A stretch of 64,000 nucleotides of DNA, from contig JAJGOT010000020.1 of assembly GCA_022457155.1 (NCBI GenBank), forward strand, positions 20,001-84,000. The letters run 5' to 3'. The notes beneath the pieces were generated by a model that worked only from the letters and a program-made list of their open reading frames with translations, did not search any database and was not told the DNA's origin. A program made the position numbers and the translations under genes. Within the stretch, counting starts at the first letter, position 1. Every line of letters begins with the position of its first letter. The DNA is from Cladopsammia gracilis. Its lineage: Eukaryota > Cnidaria > Anthozoa > Scleractinia > Dendrophylliidae. This document shows positions 11,425-20,937 of this stretch, piece by piece.

Positions 11425-11832
11425 ATGCCTTTGAGTGTCGACGAAGCAACTAAGCGGTACGAGACGTATGTGCAGAATATTCAGGATTCATTATTTGTTA
11501 TTGAATCATTTATGGGATCTAACACGTCATTTACCTTTGATATGCCCAAAAATATTTGGTGAATTGGATAAAGTGGATCTGGTTAAAGAAGAAGCAGATA
11601 TTGCATTACAGATACAATCTTTACAGGAATACCAAAAAATCATTATGAATGAGAAAAAGAGATGAGATATGATGGCACGAATACAAGCAACTGAAGGAAT
11701 CAATAAAGTTAGGATGGGACTAAAAGTCAAACGACGAGTTGATAGATGTACTCTGGATCCAACTGCAAAATACAAGCCACAACCGCCACAACCATCAGAA
11801 GTACAAACAACTGTGAATGTAAAACACCAATA
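11425..11832 (+). pseudogene. Polinton small unknown gene 1
   Basis: The first gene inside the left repeat starts at ATG 11425 (MPLSVDEATKRYETYVQNIQ). A frameshift near 11545 moves the reading to IFGELDKVDLVKEEADIAL. A TGA at 11663-11665 interrupts it, and reading then continues with RIQATEGINKVRMGLK to the TAG at 11830-11832. The original product would be about 135 residues: a helical, charged middle and a proline/glutamine-rich tail. I do not recognise the family. Position and base composition match the neighbouring Polinton genes. Confidence 0.55.
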
Positions 11833-11943
11833 GTTGAACATAACCTGACTGTATTTTGTAGTTACTATGCATATAGCTTGTCACAGCATTGGTCACAACT
11901 GCGTTTTTTAAAAAATATAATCTCATATAATAGTATATATAGA

Positions 11944-13467
11944 ATGAGTTGTAATTTAGAAATTCATAATGAGTTTAAAGCAATGGGTAATGTTCTTTGT
12001 TATTTTTGTAACCAACGATTAGTAGATTATGTATCGAAACAAGATGAGCCATGTTGTGAAAATAAAGATGTGTTAAATGACAATGGAATGTTTGTTTGTA
12101 AGAGTTGTGGTTGTGTATATGGGTATGATTATGTTAGTCCATATGTTGACTTTCATGAGAATATGTATAGAATAAAGAGGAAGAGTGTGTATGTAAGAAA
12201 GTAGGGAGCTTAAGATTCACGACGACGGCATGGACGACGACGACCGGAAGTGAGATTCACGCGATTTTCCCGCGAATTCCGTCGTCGTCCTCTCGTCGAC
12301 GACGACCAAGCCAGTAGTTTCACGTCGTCGTGCAAAGGAGTTGTTTAAACAAAGTTCAAAGGTAAAAATTTACACTGACTTGTCACTTTTGTATTCTTTT
12401 TTCATCCTTTATCTTTTGTGGTTTCATTTTAGCTTCTCTTTCTATTTTACGAAGCGAATTGGATTAAAAATTTGACGGTAAAAAACGTGCGTGTTTTCTT
12501 GTTGTTTACTAACTGGCGCCGGGCAAGACAAGAGGAAAAGGCGAACCGGTAAGTCGTAAATTTATTTTTCCATAAGATTGTAAAAAGGAATGAAGAACCT
12601 GAATAATAATTAGAAGTACTCAATTGTGTTTTGACTTGAGAACACAACTGTAAGTGCTGGCAGTATAACGTTTATCTTTAAAACTTGCCCTCACGGTCGA
12701 AACAACTAGATCGAAAAAAAATTATTCTGCAAGCAGCTGGCCGCAAGCCTTGAATAGAAGAATTTAATCACTTGTACTCTGGAATTTTCGCCTCTGTAAT
12801 ATGTAAAATTACATCGAATCTTTAGCAGTGAAACGTTTCATTTTGTAACTTTTTTGCACATGTGATTATTTAGACTCACTTACGGCCAAATACAATTACT
12901 TTGCCAACTCTCCATGGGGAAAAAATCAGGATTTTTTCACTCGAACAGGTCAAACAAAACTGGAGATTCTTCGTCGTTAATAAAGTTTAATCCGCGGCTC
13001 AAAAATAGAAGCTCACTCATGTCCTTAAACGATGTCATCTTGAGCGAGACGTTTTCAACAAGCCAAGTCGAAATAAGTCGTCGTCTACCTGTCGGCCGCA
13101 TCTTAACTTTTCATTTTCCCACCGAAACCGACGTCCTCAGTCCAGTCCTCCCGCGGTCTATAGACGTCGTCGTCGTCTCGTTCGTCGTGGATCTTAAGTT
13201 CTCTAGTATCATATCGAAAATACCATCATTAAATATAATAAAGAAATTCAATTGAGTTTTCAAGACCGTGACAAAATATATAAGATATTTGCATTAATAA
13301 ACAACGTGTTACCAGAAGTTAATAAGAACCGTAAACGGATGATTAGTATTAAATATGTTTTGATGCGGATATTTAAAATCTTGGGAATGGAATATGAATT
13401 CATACCACTTTCAAAATCAAAGAAGACATTAAAATTTTATGAGACTTGGTGGGACAACATGAATTAA
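11944..13467 (+). pseudogene. Zinc-ribbon, VLTF3-like late transcription factor homologue, split by a MITE
   Basis: The N-terminal part (11944-12203) has paired cysteines, CYFCNQRL then CCENKD and CKSCGCVYGYD, forming a zinc ribbon. The C-terminal part (13205-13467) holds RDKIYKIFALINNVLPE and NRKRMISIKYVLMRIFKILG. That block resembles the C-terminal core of VLTF3-type late transcription factors of large DNA viruses. A 1-kb MITE with a 4-base duplication lies between the halves. The reading frame matches on both sides if the insert is ignored. The transcription role is inferred from this resemblance; it could be a different zinc-ribbon regulator. Confidence 0.6.
12204..13204. mobile_element. 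MITE-like DNA transposon nested in the Polinton
   Basis: The element is about 1,001 bp. Its terminal inverted repeats begin GGGAGCTTAAGATTCACGAC (left) and, reversed, GAGAACTTAAGATCCACGAC (right), followed by GACGAC-rich arms. AGTA is present on both sides (12200-12203, 13205-13208), consistent with a 3-4 bp target duplication. No transposase is readable inside. The superfamily is uncertain. Confidence 0.85.
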
Positions 13468-13582
13468 TAAAGGATGATGCTGCTAAAATTAGTCATACGT
13501 CATACAAAGGGGGTTTTCCCTATGAATGAGTTATTGAACAAAGTTTGTTAGTAAAGTTTATCGTAAAATTTACTCTAAAAGT

Positions 13583-14071
13583 TTACTCGGAAGTGAATTT
13601 TTTATCATACTGTTTCTCGAATTTATCAGCAAGAGGACAAAGATCGATGATAATTTCATCTAACTGTCTCATTACATTGATGAAAACAGTGTGGTTGGAT
13701 TGATTTCCTCTAAGACATGAGCGTAAATCAACTAGTGTTTTTTCATATGTTGTGTATGCGAATTTAGACATTTCTATTTTCCTTTTATAGTTTTTTATTT
13801 CACCGTATGTCTTAATCAATAAACCACTTCCACTAATTACTCCTAAAATAATACGGTTTAATGTAATTGAACCAGCTATTGTACGGGTGGCTACTAAAGA
13901 AACTGATGTTAAATTAATAGCTAAATTCAGTCTCTTGAAATACTTGAAAGCCTTCTTATAACACCAAAAGCGCTTATGATAAAATTTATACAATGCTTTG
14001 ATTTCAGATAATTTTTCTTGGCTGATGTTTTTATCAATATGGTTGAAATTGAATATATCTGTTTTAGTCAT
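13583..14071 (-). CDS. Polinton two-helix membrane protein, unknown
   Basis: An intact 162-residue frame has ATG at 14071. An A/T-only box sits directly upstream (14072-14084). Residues about 50-90 form a hydrophobic pair, INLTSVSLVATRTIAG and IILGVISGSGLLIKTYG, flanked by basic and aromatic helices. The C-terminal half is helical and charged. This topology (amphipathic helix, two membrane spans, helical tail) recalls SLATT-type two-TM proteins, but I have no decisive motif. It faces the transcription-factor-like gene convergently. It is likely a membrane-acting accessory protein; the function is unknown. Confidence 0.65.
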   Translation of the reverse strand: MTKTDIFNFNHIDKNISQEKLSEIKALYKFYHKRFWCYKKAFKYFKRLNLAINLTSVSLVATRTIAGSITLNRIILGVISGSGLLIKTYGEIKNYKRKIEMSKFAYTTYEKTLVDLRSCLRGNQSNHTVFINVMRQLDEIIIDLCPLADKFEKQYDKKFTSE

Positions 14072-14094
14072 TATATTATATATTTGTATGATAA

Positions 14095-14503
14095 TTATAT
14101 TTTAGGGTTCAAAAGAAGACAAAATAATACACCACTTATTTGACCCATTAATGGTGATCTTTTTACTTTCTTCGGCAATGAATGGCAGCAATATGTGTAT
14201 CCAGGCCCCTTTTCATAGTCATTGTAAAATCTTCCAAATGCATCATGAAAAATAGCATGTTTAATTAAAAATTGGTATTTGGTATTTGGTATTTAGAGTA
14301 CAACAACCTGGTCCTATTAATCCAATGTCAGGGTGTTTTTCTAATGTTTGGTTAAACGATATTGGCTCATTCAAATAGTTTACATACAAAAATTGATATC
14401 TTAAAGCCGATTTTAATATTTCATCTTTAGTATTGGGATGTAGGTTTTTTTGGGTTGTGAAAAATTTATTACAAAAATTAATAGTTTGCTCCAAATTCGG
14501 CAT
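14095..14503 (-). pseudogene. Polinton unknown gene with a repeat-slippage frameshift
   Basis: The frame starts at ATG 14503 (MPNLEQTINFCNKFF), preceded by an A/T box. It reads to DIGLIGPGCCTLNTKYQ and then loses frame in a triplicated TTGGTATTTGG-type tract at 14268-14292. In the next frame the protein continues (HAIFHDAFGRFYNDYEKGPG, YTYCCHSLPKKVKR) to a stop at 14095-14097. Length without the slip is about 135 residues. Two CC pairs and an HD motif are visible. I do not recognise the family. Confidence 0.6.
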
Positions 14504-14559
14504 GTATATTTATTGATTATATTAAATGTAGCTTTTATATATAAAAATATGGTGTATGT

Positions 14560-14609
14560 TTTTCCTATGTGATTAAAATTCAAGATGTCTGTTTTAGTTA
14601 TTATATTAA
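14560..14609 (-). pseudogene. Duplicated 5' end of the 13583-14071 gene
   Basis: On the minus strand this stretch reads TKTDILNFNHIGKT, close to the start TKTDIFNFNHIDKN of the 14071 gene. The same TATAATA context lies upstream, but ATA replaces the ATG. It looks like a leftover of a gene or promoter duplication between the fibre gene and the 14503 gene. Confidence 0.6.
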
Positions 14610-16538
14610 AACTCTTCAAAAAGTGCACTGACATGGCAATTATAAGGTGCAAATTTAATATCATCATCAAATGATATCAATTTGATTTGTACAACTGCAT
14701 CTTCCCTGAAATTGATAACTGATGTTGATATATTGAAAGTGTATAAAATTTTATTTGATGTTTTTTCCCAATTCTGCGGAGCGAACGAAGTGTTATGAAT
14801 TAATATAAACATTTGTTCATATCCTTCAGTTGGTTTATCGTCCAATATCATCAACCATAATTTTACTAATTTCAAGTTAATTAATGCAATAAATGATGAA
14901 CCGTTGAATATGATATTATTACTGTTCTTATTTTTCGTATAATTTCCTGAAAATATGAATTTATTTTTCAGTTTTGGTAAACCTATTATTCTGTGACTAT
15001 TCATATTCAAATCAGTTTGCATAGTCATTTTTCCACCCTCAATTACAAAAACAGTATCAAATACATCTGGATCGACATTTGAGACATGACCTTGAACGCC
15101 ATAAACGATTAGATGTGCTTTCTTTGTATTCCCTTTTGATATACTTCCATGAAGATCTATCATAATATATTCAGGTGGAGATACCTGATACTTATGTAAA
15201 TGAACAATGCTTTTTGTATATCCTTCAGTGTTGAATATCTTTGTAGTTTGCTGTCCGATATTAATAACTGATGAGACAACATTGACAGATGTCGAACTAA
15301 TGTGAGCTTTATCTGGAACGAAAAACTCGATGACCAAAGTGAACTCACCTTGGGGAAGTTTGTATGCATTAAAACCTATCCTTGACCTGAACTCATCGTT
15401 ATTGTCTGTCGTAAGAGTCATATCATAGGCTTTCTTATTGATTTTGTGTGGACTGGATACAAAATTGATAATACCATTAACAACAATATTACTCTCTGAC
15501 GAGCTCTCGTCCACATCTTTCATCAGATATCTGAAAACGTCTTTTTATGCAGTAGAGGAAGTTATGTGTGACTTGTTAACATAACTCTTATAATCGTCTG
15601 TTATTGGTGAATACAAGTTTGTATTAGAATCATTGAGTTCGGCGTTGAAGAATGAAACATTTACGGCAGCGCTATTCTCATTTGGTTTAGGTGTTGCTAA
15701 ATTAGTAATTTTATAACTTTGCATATCAAGATCGCTGGAAATCGTTTTGTCTAATTTTTCGTTTAAATGTGTATCAACATATCTTTTGTTTGTGCCTTGG
15801 TCATCGACAGTTGGGGTCTTTCACGTTAAAAATAGTGTGATTTCCCATATCCAAAGCCATCTCCATTGGAAACGTCTCTTTGCGGGATACGAAGATATTC
15901 TTGACATCATTGTAAGAAACTAGATTGTTATAATGTGCTCCCAAATCATGCCATGTTTGTTGTTTTGATTGGACAATATTGTACATCTCCTTCAAATCAA
16001 TATCTTTAGTCACTTCATGAGTGTGAGCTGGAGCATCAGGATGATACTTTTTTAAAGTGATCATATTGACGGCAGAAAGATCGTTATCTTCATCCGTGTC
16101 CATATTGGTGATAAGTTTTCGATTCATGTTGATTTCTGAAGGATTAATGATTTTATTTCCTCTGAGGTTAAGATCCCCCGTCATATGAGTTGTTCCATCT
16201 AACTTTAAATAATGCGTGTCACTATACTCTTTGTTAACAGCATCTTTTTCTGAAATTGGTGTTTTCAAATTTTTGATGTTAATTGCTTTCATGTCAAGAT
16301 TTCCTGTAACTAACGGCAGGTGTTTGCTGACGAATGTATTTCTAACGAATTTGAAATTGACAACATCATCCAAACCAGTAGCTTGTCCTATATTTACTAT
16401 TTTTTTACCTTGCATATCATAGTTATTGTTTGAATCCAACTTGAGTCCACTACTTGCTTGAATTTTTTGGCTAATGATTCTAATATATTCAGAAATGTCA
16501 ATATTTGTGAATTTCTCGAGGTTATTAAATATACCCAT
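14606..16538 (-). pseudogene. Polinton fibre-like protein with phage-tail-fibre repeats
   Basis: One long gene starts at ATG 16538, 18 bases after the ATPase stop. The shaft carries repeats of the phage tail-fibre type: YDMQGKKIVNI, GNLDMKAINIKNLKTP followed by KDAVNKEY, MTGDLNLRGNKIINP, LDMGNHTIFNV, LDMQSYKITNLATP and LNMNSHRIIGLPKL. A beta-rich C-terminal domain follows (about 14606-14990). Intact length would be about 640 residues. A frameshift near 15805 and a TAA near 15548 break it. The repeats are those of trimeric fibre shafts, so a receptor-binding spike is likely by inference. Confidence 0.72.
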
Positions 16539-16556
16539 CTATATTATGATATTACA

Positions 16557-17195
16557 TTAGATTACTTCATCAAAATTCTTCTTCACACTTTTATTTTCTT
16601 TGTCCAGAAACAAAAATTCATAGGGTCCTAATTTATTGAACAAACCAGGGTCTATTAAGTTTTCTTTGGCAATGAGATTCAAATGGTTTTTGGTAGTAAG
16701 TGGGTACATCATATGACTGCAGTTTAATCTAAGTTTCTGCGGAATATCATAGTAACTCTGGCTTAAATAAATTGGGCTTATCTTATGATGGCGTCCATCT
16801 GTGAAGTTGTTGGCAATTTTATTTTGTATTTTATCAGGTGCATTAATTAGATCATCAAAAATGACAATTTTGCGGTTGTTGTTGGGATATTCTGAAGTGT
16901 CTTTAATATCATCAGATGATCCAATTTCTAATACAGGATAACCAACCTTATCAGATATTTTATTCATCAATGTTTGTAGATCTTGTATTTTTTCCTGATG
17001 ATGATTTGGTGTGTATAAATATATCTTATCATAATACATCAGTGGTGTTCTTAACATATGCATAAGAGCATTTGTCTTTCCACATCGACTTTGTCCTGTA
17101 ATAATCATTCTAAAATCTTCATCAAAAAAATTGTTTAATCTTTTTTTTGATTCCCCATTTCTATTTGTATCGTAATTCGGAATTTTCATATACAA
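16557..17195 (-). CDS. FtsK/HerA-type genome-packaging ATPase
   Basis: An intact 212-residue P-loop ATPase has Walker A GQSRCGKT (residues 34-41) and Walker B KIVIFDD (about 109-115). A downstream polar sensor region reads ISPIYLSQSYYDIPQ. Size and motif spacing fit the A32-like packaging ATPases of Polintons and related viruses, which drive DNA into capsids. It is transcribed away from the 17290 gene across a 94-bp divergent spacer and lies just upstream of the fibre gene, perhaps as one unit. No breaks were seen. Confidence 0.88.
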   Translation of the reverse strand: MYMKIPNYDTNRNGESKKRLNNFFDEDFRMIITGQSRCGKTNALMHMLRTPLMYYDKIYLYTPNHHQEKIQDLQTLMNKISDKVGYPVLEIGSSDDIKDTSEYPNNNRKIVIFDDLINAPDKIQNKIANNFTDGRHHKISPIYLSQSYYDIPQKLRLNCSHMMYPLTTKNHLNLIAKENLIDPGLFNKLGPYEFLFLDKENKSVKKNFDEVI

Positions 17196-17289
17196 TTATG
17201 TTAGATAATAAATATAAGTGTTGTTTTCACACATATTTATAAAGATAAGTGTCATTTCGACAGATAAATTATGTAACATATTTTAGACA
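17196..17289. promoter_or_regulatory. Divergent promoter region
   Basis: A 94-base A/T-rich spacer separates the ATPase (minus) and the 17290 gene (plus). It must hold both start regions; TATTTATTATC-like A/T boxes are visible on the ATPase side. Confidence 0.5.
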
Positions 17290-18396
17290 ATGAATATTGA
17301 CGGAATTAAAAAATATGCTTATTCAGAATATGATAGCTATAAAATTGTCAAAGCAGTTACTGAATCAAAAAATGAAGTAAAAAATAAGGAAGGAGGGCGT
17401 GATATTGTAATGAGTGATTATTTTAAGACATTACGAGAGCCATTGATTGAAAAACAGAAAAAAACAGATGAGAAACAGGATCAACTAATTGGACAACTAC
17501 GGGAAAATCAATTAGCTTTAACAAAGGGATTTCAGGATATAATTGAATCGAATAAAGACATAATAACATTACAACATGAGCTGCCCCAAATAGATTACCA
17601 ACCAGAACAAACATCAAGAGAAGATCCGACATATTTGAAGATTGATAACCGATGTAATAAAGATGATAAAATTATTTTAAACAAAAACAATTTGACAATG
17701 CCCTCACAATTATTATCATTGACTCCCCAAAAATTATTGGAAGAAAAGGATAAATCTGCGGAATTAGCAAAGGAATTGGGTAGAAATAAAAGGGGCGAGA
17801 GTAAAGAAGTTAAGACGGAATATACTAATGAAATAGGCGTTCTTCGAAAATATAGGGATACGATCTCAGACGTATTAAAGTCGTTTGAGTATAGACAAAA
17901 AGGTGAGGGTATTCGAATATATAAACAGCCAAAAAGAAATGCTTTCAAAATAAATGGTAATCAATATGGTGGCCTTCTTATTGATGTCTCAAAATTGATG
18001 AATGAAATGAAGCTGAATGCATATCATGGTGGTAAATTGGTTTATGAAGCTGATGCTGATAAATCACTCATAAATATGCTAACTAAAAGATATAATCCCA
18101 AAACAAACTACAGTCTGAATGCTGTAAAGATTTTTAACGATCTTAATATGCTTAGTAATATTGGGCCACACAAATCATCTGGTAAGTCCACAATGATTGG
18201 ATCAAGTGTTATGTATTATCAAGATCCAAAACAATTGGCTAATCGCATGAAAATAATAATTGGTTCAATGACAGCTGGAAACAATAGTCCAGTGTTGCGA
18301 AATGACTTATCACAAATCAATGATGAATTATTGAAAATAGGGGCTATTGACAGAACAATGCATGAGAAATTATACAATAAATATATCAGCATATAA
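17290..18396 (+). CDS. Polinton conserved unknown protein with coiled coil
   Basis: An intact 368-residue frame. The first third is a charged coiled-coil-like region (KQKKTDEKQDQLIGQLREN). The last 190 residues form a compact domain with GEGIRIYKQPKRNAF, YGGLLIDVSKLMNEMKL and RNDLSQINDELLKIG. I know no function for this type of Polinton protein. It is followed after 4 bases by the putative penton gene, so the two are probably co-expressed structural or assembly genes. Confidence 0.7.
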   Translation: MNIDGIKKYAYSEYDSYKIVKAVTESKNEVKNKEGGRDIVMSDYFKTLREPLIEKQKKTDEKQDQLIGQLRENQLALTKGFQDIIESNKDIITLQHELPQIDYQPEQTSREDPTYLKIDNRCNKDDKIILNKNNLTMPSQLLSLTPQKLLEEKDKSAELAKELGRNKRGESKEVKTEYTNEIGVLRKYRDTISDVLKSFEYRQKGEGIRIYKQPKRNAFKINGNQYGGLLIDVSKLMNEMKLNAYHGGKLVYEADADKSLINMLTKRYNPKTNYSLNAVKIFNDLNMLSNIGPHKSSGKSTMIGSSVMYYQDPKQLANRMKIIIGSMTAGNNSPVLRNDLSQINDELLKIGAIDRTMHEKLYNKYISI

Positions 18397-18400
18397 TATA

Positions 18401-19162
18401 ATGGATGTAAATAGAGTTTTAGTTTTCAAATCAATAGATGCTAAAAAACAAAACCAAAATAATAAACCAGGTAATTTCACTACAAAGTTCATTCCTGAAT
18501 TAATTTTAGATGACAACAAACAATACTACATGGCATTAGATCATCTCAGTATGACTGCAAGTTGGCATAACATACGACCAGAATATTATAACAACCAATT
18601 AAAGATCTCAAAAAACAAAGGCACTTCTTGGCAAACAATAACATTCCCATCAGGTATTTATGACTATGACGATATAAATCAATATATTCACAATGAAATT
18701 GGAAAACTCATGCAAAAGGAGACTTATGGAATTGATATATTATTTAACCTTACAACATATAAGGTTTTCATAAAGTTGGATGAAAACTATTGGATTGATT
18801 TCAAGAATAGCAGAAACTTTGCAGATTTACTGGGTTTCGATAAAACAGGGATATTGGAAGTGAGTTCTTATGGACCCCAATTTCCTAATATCAGCAACAG
18901 TATTGATAACTTATACCTAAGAACTTCTCTACTAAGTAATTCAATCATTTCAGGGCGGTTATCAGACGTGCTTTTTACCTTCTCAACGAATACAAAAACA
19001 AGATCTCTACCATTTGAAATACAACCAATAAATTATCTTTGGAATAAAATAAATACAAAAGTACTATCTGAAGTTACTTTTTATATCACAGACGACGAAA
19101 ACAGGGAGGTTGACTTAAATGAAATTGATATATCTATAACCGTTGTGATAAAAGAAGCTTAA
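18401..19162 (+). CDS. Putative minor capsid (penton) protein
   Basis: An intact frame of 253 residues starts at ATG 18401 (MDVNRVLVFKSID), directly after an ATATAATATA box and 4 bases after the previous stop. It is beta-rich throughout, with PGNFTTKFIPELILDD, TFPSGIYDYDDIN, TRSLPFEIQPINYLWN and EIDISITVVIKEA. Size, position just before the capsid genes and strand pattern fit the single jelly-roll penton protein of Polintons that occupies capsid vertices. The fold is inferred, with no diagnostic motif. Confidence 0.65.
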   Translation: MDVNRVLVFKSIDAKKQNQNNKPGNFTTKFIPELILDDNKQYYMALDHLSMTASWHNIRPEYYNNQLKISKNKGTSWQTITFPSGIYDYDDINQYIHNEIGKLMQKETYGIDILFNLTTYKVFIKLDENYWIDFKNSRNFADLLGFDKTGILEVSSYGPQFPNISNSIDNLYLRTSLLSNSIISGRLSDVLFTFSTNTKTRSLPFEIQPINYLWNKINTKVLSEVTFYITDDENREVDLNEIDISITVVIKEA

Positions 19163-19163
19163 T

Positions 19164-19184
19164 TTATATACACTCACTATATAG
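19164..19184 (+). promoter_or_regulatory. Start-proximal A/T box
   Basis: TTATATACACTCACTATATAG ends directly before ATG 19185. The same placement of a TATATA-like box recurs at many genes of this element. Confidence 0.5.
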
Positions 19185-19548
19185 ATGGAACGAAGAGAAA
19201 GAGATCCAGATACTGGAGATTACATTATTCAAGGTGAAGGAATATTTGATGTTTTCAAAAATGTTGGAAGTAAGATAGCTTCAAAACTTGCAAGCAAAAC
19301 AGCTAAACAACTTGCTAAAAAGGGTGCTGAAAAGTTGATAGAAAAGGGGTCGGAAAAAATAGGTGAAAAAAACAGGTCAGCTTATTGGCGACAAAATTTA
19401 CAATAAATTTAGTGATAAAACAAACAAGCCAAAAATAACGAATGAAACAAAAGGTGATGAAATAATCAAACTTTTACAAAAAGAAAATGAGCAACAGGCT
19501 CAAGATACTGACAAATATCAATATATTAAAGATGTTTATAATGATTAA
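19185..19548 (+). pseudogene. Small amphipathic basic Polinton protein, frameshifted
   Basis: It begins at ATG 19185 with DPDTGDYIIQGEGIFDVFKN, then repeated alanine/lysine helices (SKIASKLASKTAKQLAKK, GAEKLIEKGSEK). A shift in the A-run near 19365 moves to QLIGDKIYNKFSDK and a lysine-rich tail ending at 19546-19548. The original would be about 120 residues. Glycine-plus-amphipathic helices suggest a membrane-lytic or core protein like those near capsid genes in adenovirus-type systems; this is inference only. Confidence 0.6.
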
Positions 19549-19570
19549 CTATTATAATGATTTTTTATCT

Positions 19571-19587
19571 AAACTAATAATATATAT
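19571..19587 (+). promoter_or_regulatory. Start-proximal A/T box of the capsid gene
   Basis: TAAACTAATAATATATAT-type sequence abuts ATG 19588. Confidence 0.5.
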
Positions 19588-20895
19588 ATGAACGGAAATT
19601 TTCGAAGTCCAGAATTTGTTAAAAGATATGAATATGCATATGATTTACAAACACCTTTGAATGCTAATATTGGGGCAAATAATCGACAAACAAAAGATAA
19701 TTACATGTTTGTAATAGATAATAGCTCAGAGGCTAACCCAATAGACTGGTATAATGCATATATTGAAGTCAATTTCAAGCTTCTACGAACAAATCAAGAT
19801 CAAAATGGAGCTGGTATCGGCGCTGGAGTGGGAAATGTAAATTTATTTTGTACAACAACAAACGGTAACACCTTCATCAAAGAAATACAAGTTGAATGTG
19901 ATGGTATAAGTGTATATAACAACACAAAAGCTAATGAATCATCGAATGTTCTATCACTTTTAAAATACACTAAAGAATATGCCAATACAGTTGCTAAAGA
20001 CAATTTCTTTTATTTAGATACTTCGACTGGAACAGCTGAGCCAAGAACAGCTCAAGCATTGTACAACCAAGGATTCACGATGCGAAAAATTCTTACAGAC
20101 GCAGGCAGTGAGAACAAAATATCTATCCCATTGAATATATATTCGTATTTTGCTGCATTCAAAAAGAATCTTCATCCAAATATAAAAATAAGCATTTTAA
20201 TCCGATTGGAAAATGATAACAATATTATATTTCGTAGCAATGCTGCTCCTGATTCAAAAGTTTTGATTACTAAATTCAGATTATGGTGCCCTAAACTAAT
20301 TTTCAATGGTAGTGGTATGCGTTAATATCTTGAAAACTATCTGAAACCAAAAACTTGGATATACTTGAGAGAGCATTTTGAAATAAATCAAACTGCGGCT
20401 GTGAGTTCATTTTTCAGAATTAGTACAAGTATAAGAAGACCAAGACATGTTTTTCTATGGGTGAATCCAACAGCTTCATATAATAATCAAGAAGCTAATA
20501 TATTTACATTCAAGACATTCAGTATAGGTGCAAATAACAGAGTTTTCAGTAAAGCTCAGCTTGAAATGAATAATAGCATATATTATCCTCAACTTGAATT
20601 GTCAGCTAATGAAGAGAGTAGATTATACAGAACACTTATGAGCTACAGTTCTGCTTACAATGACTTTCTTAGTGGGGCATTAATTGATAGAAGTAATTTC
20701 AGAAATTTGTTTGGAATTATTTATTTCGACCTAAGAAATCAAGAGGAAGACACAAAAGATTCTATTGTATCGTTGACTTTCCGATATGAACTTAATGGAG
20801 CAAATGCAACTAACTATACTTTAAACGCTCTTGTTCTTCATGAAAAAGAAATCGAATTATACACAAGCAGTGGTAAACTACTTATTAAAGCATAA
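19588..20895 (+). pseudogene. Double jelly-roll major capsid protein, one nonsense mutation
   Basis: The reading frame is continuous for 436 codons except for a TAA at 20323-20325. The N-terminal block (FRSPEFVKRYEYAYDLQTP, DWYNAYIEVNFKL) and the C-terminal block (LEMNNSIYYPQLELS, YRTLMSYSSAYNDFLSG, SIVSLTFRYELNG) fit the two jelly rolls of the Polinton hexon-like capsid protein, of about 430-650 residues. This protein would form the icosahedral shell. The lone stop is the only lesion I find, so inactivation of this gene may be recent. Confidence 0.8.
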
Positions 20896-20937
20896 ATTAA
20901 TTTTGTTGTTACAATATTTATAGTTTTTTAATTAAAC

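Noticed and set aside
12914..13255. 113-codon open frame inside the MITE
   Set aside because: No domain; it runs through the inverted end and into the disrupted gene.
14413..14670. 85-codon minus-strand frame
   Set aside because: A chance fusion of the fibre gene's end, the duplicated start relic and an out-of-frame part of the 14503 gene.
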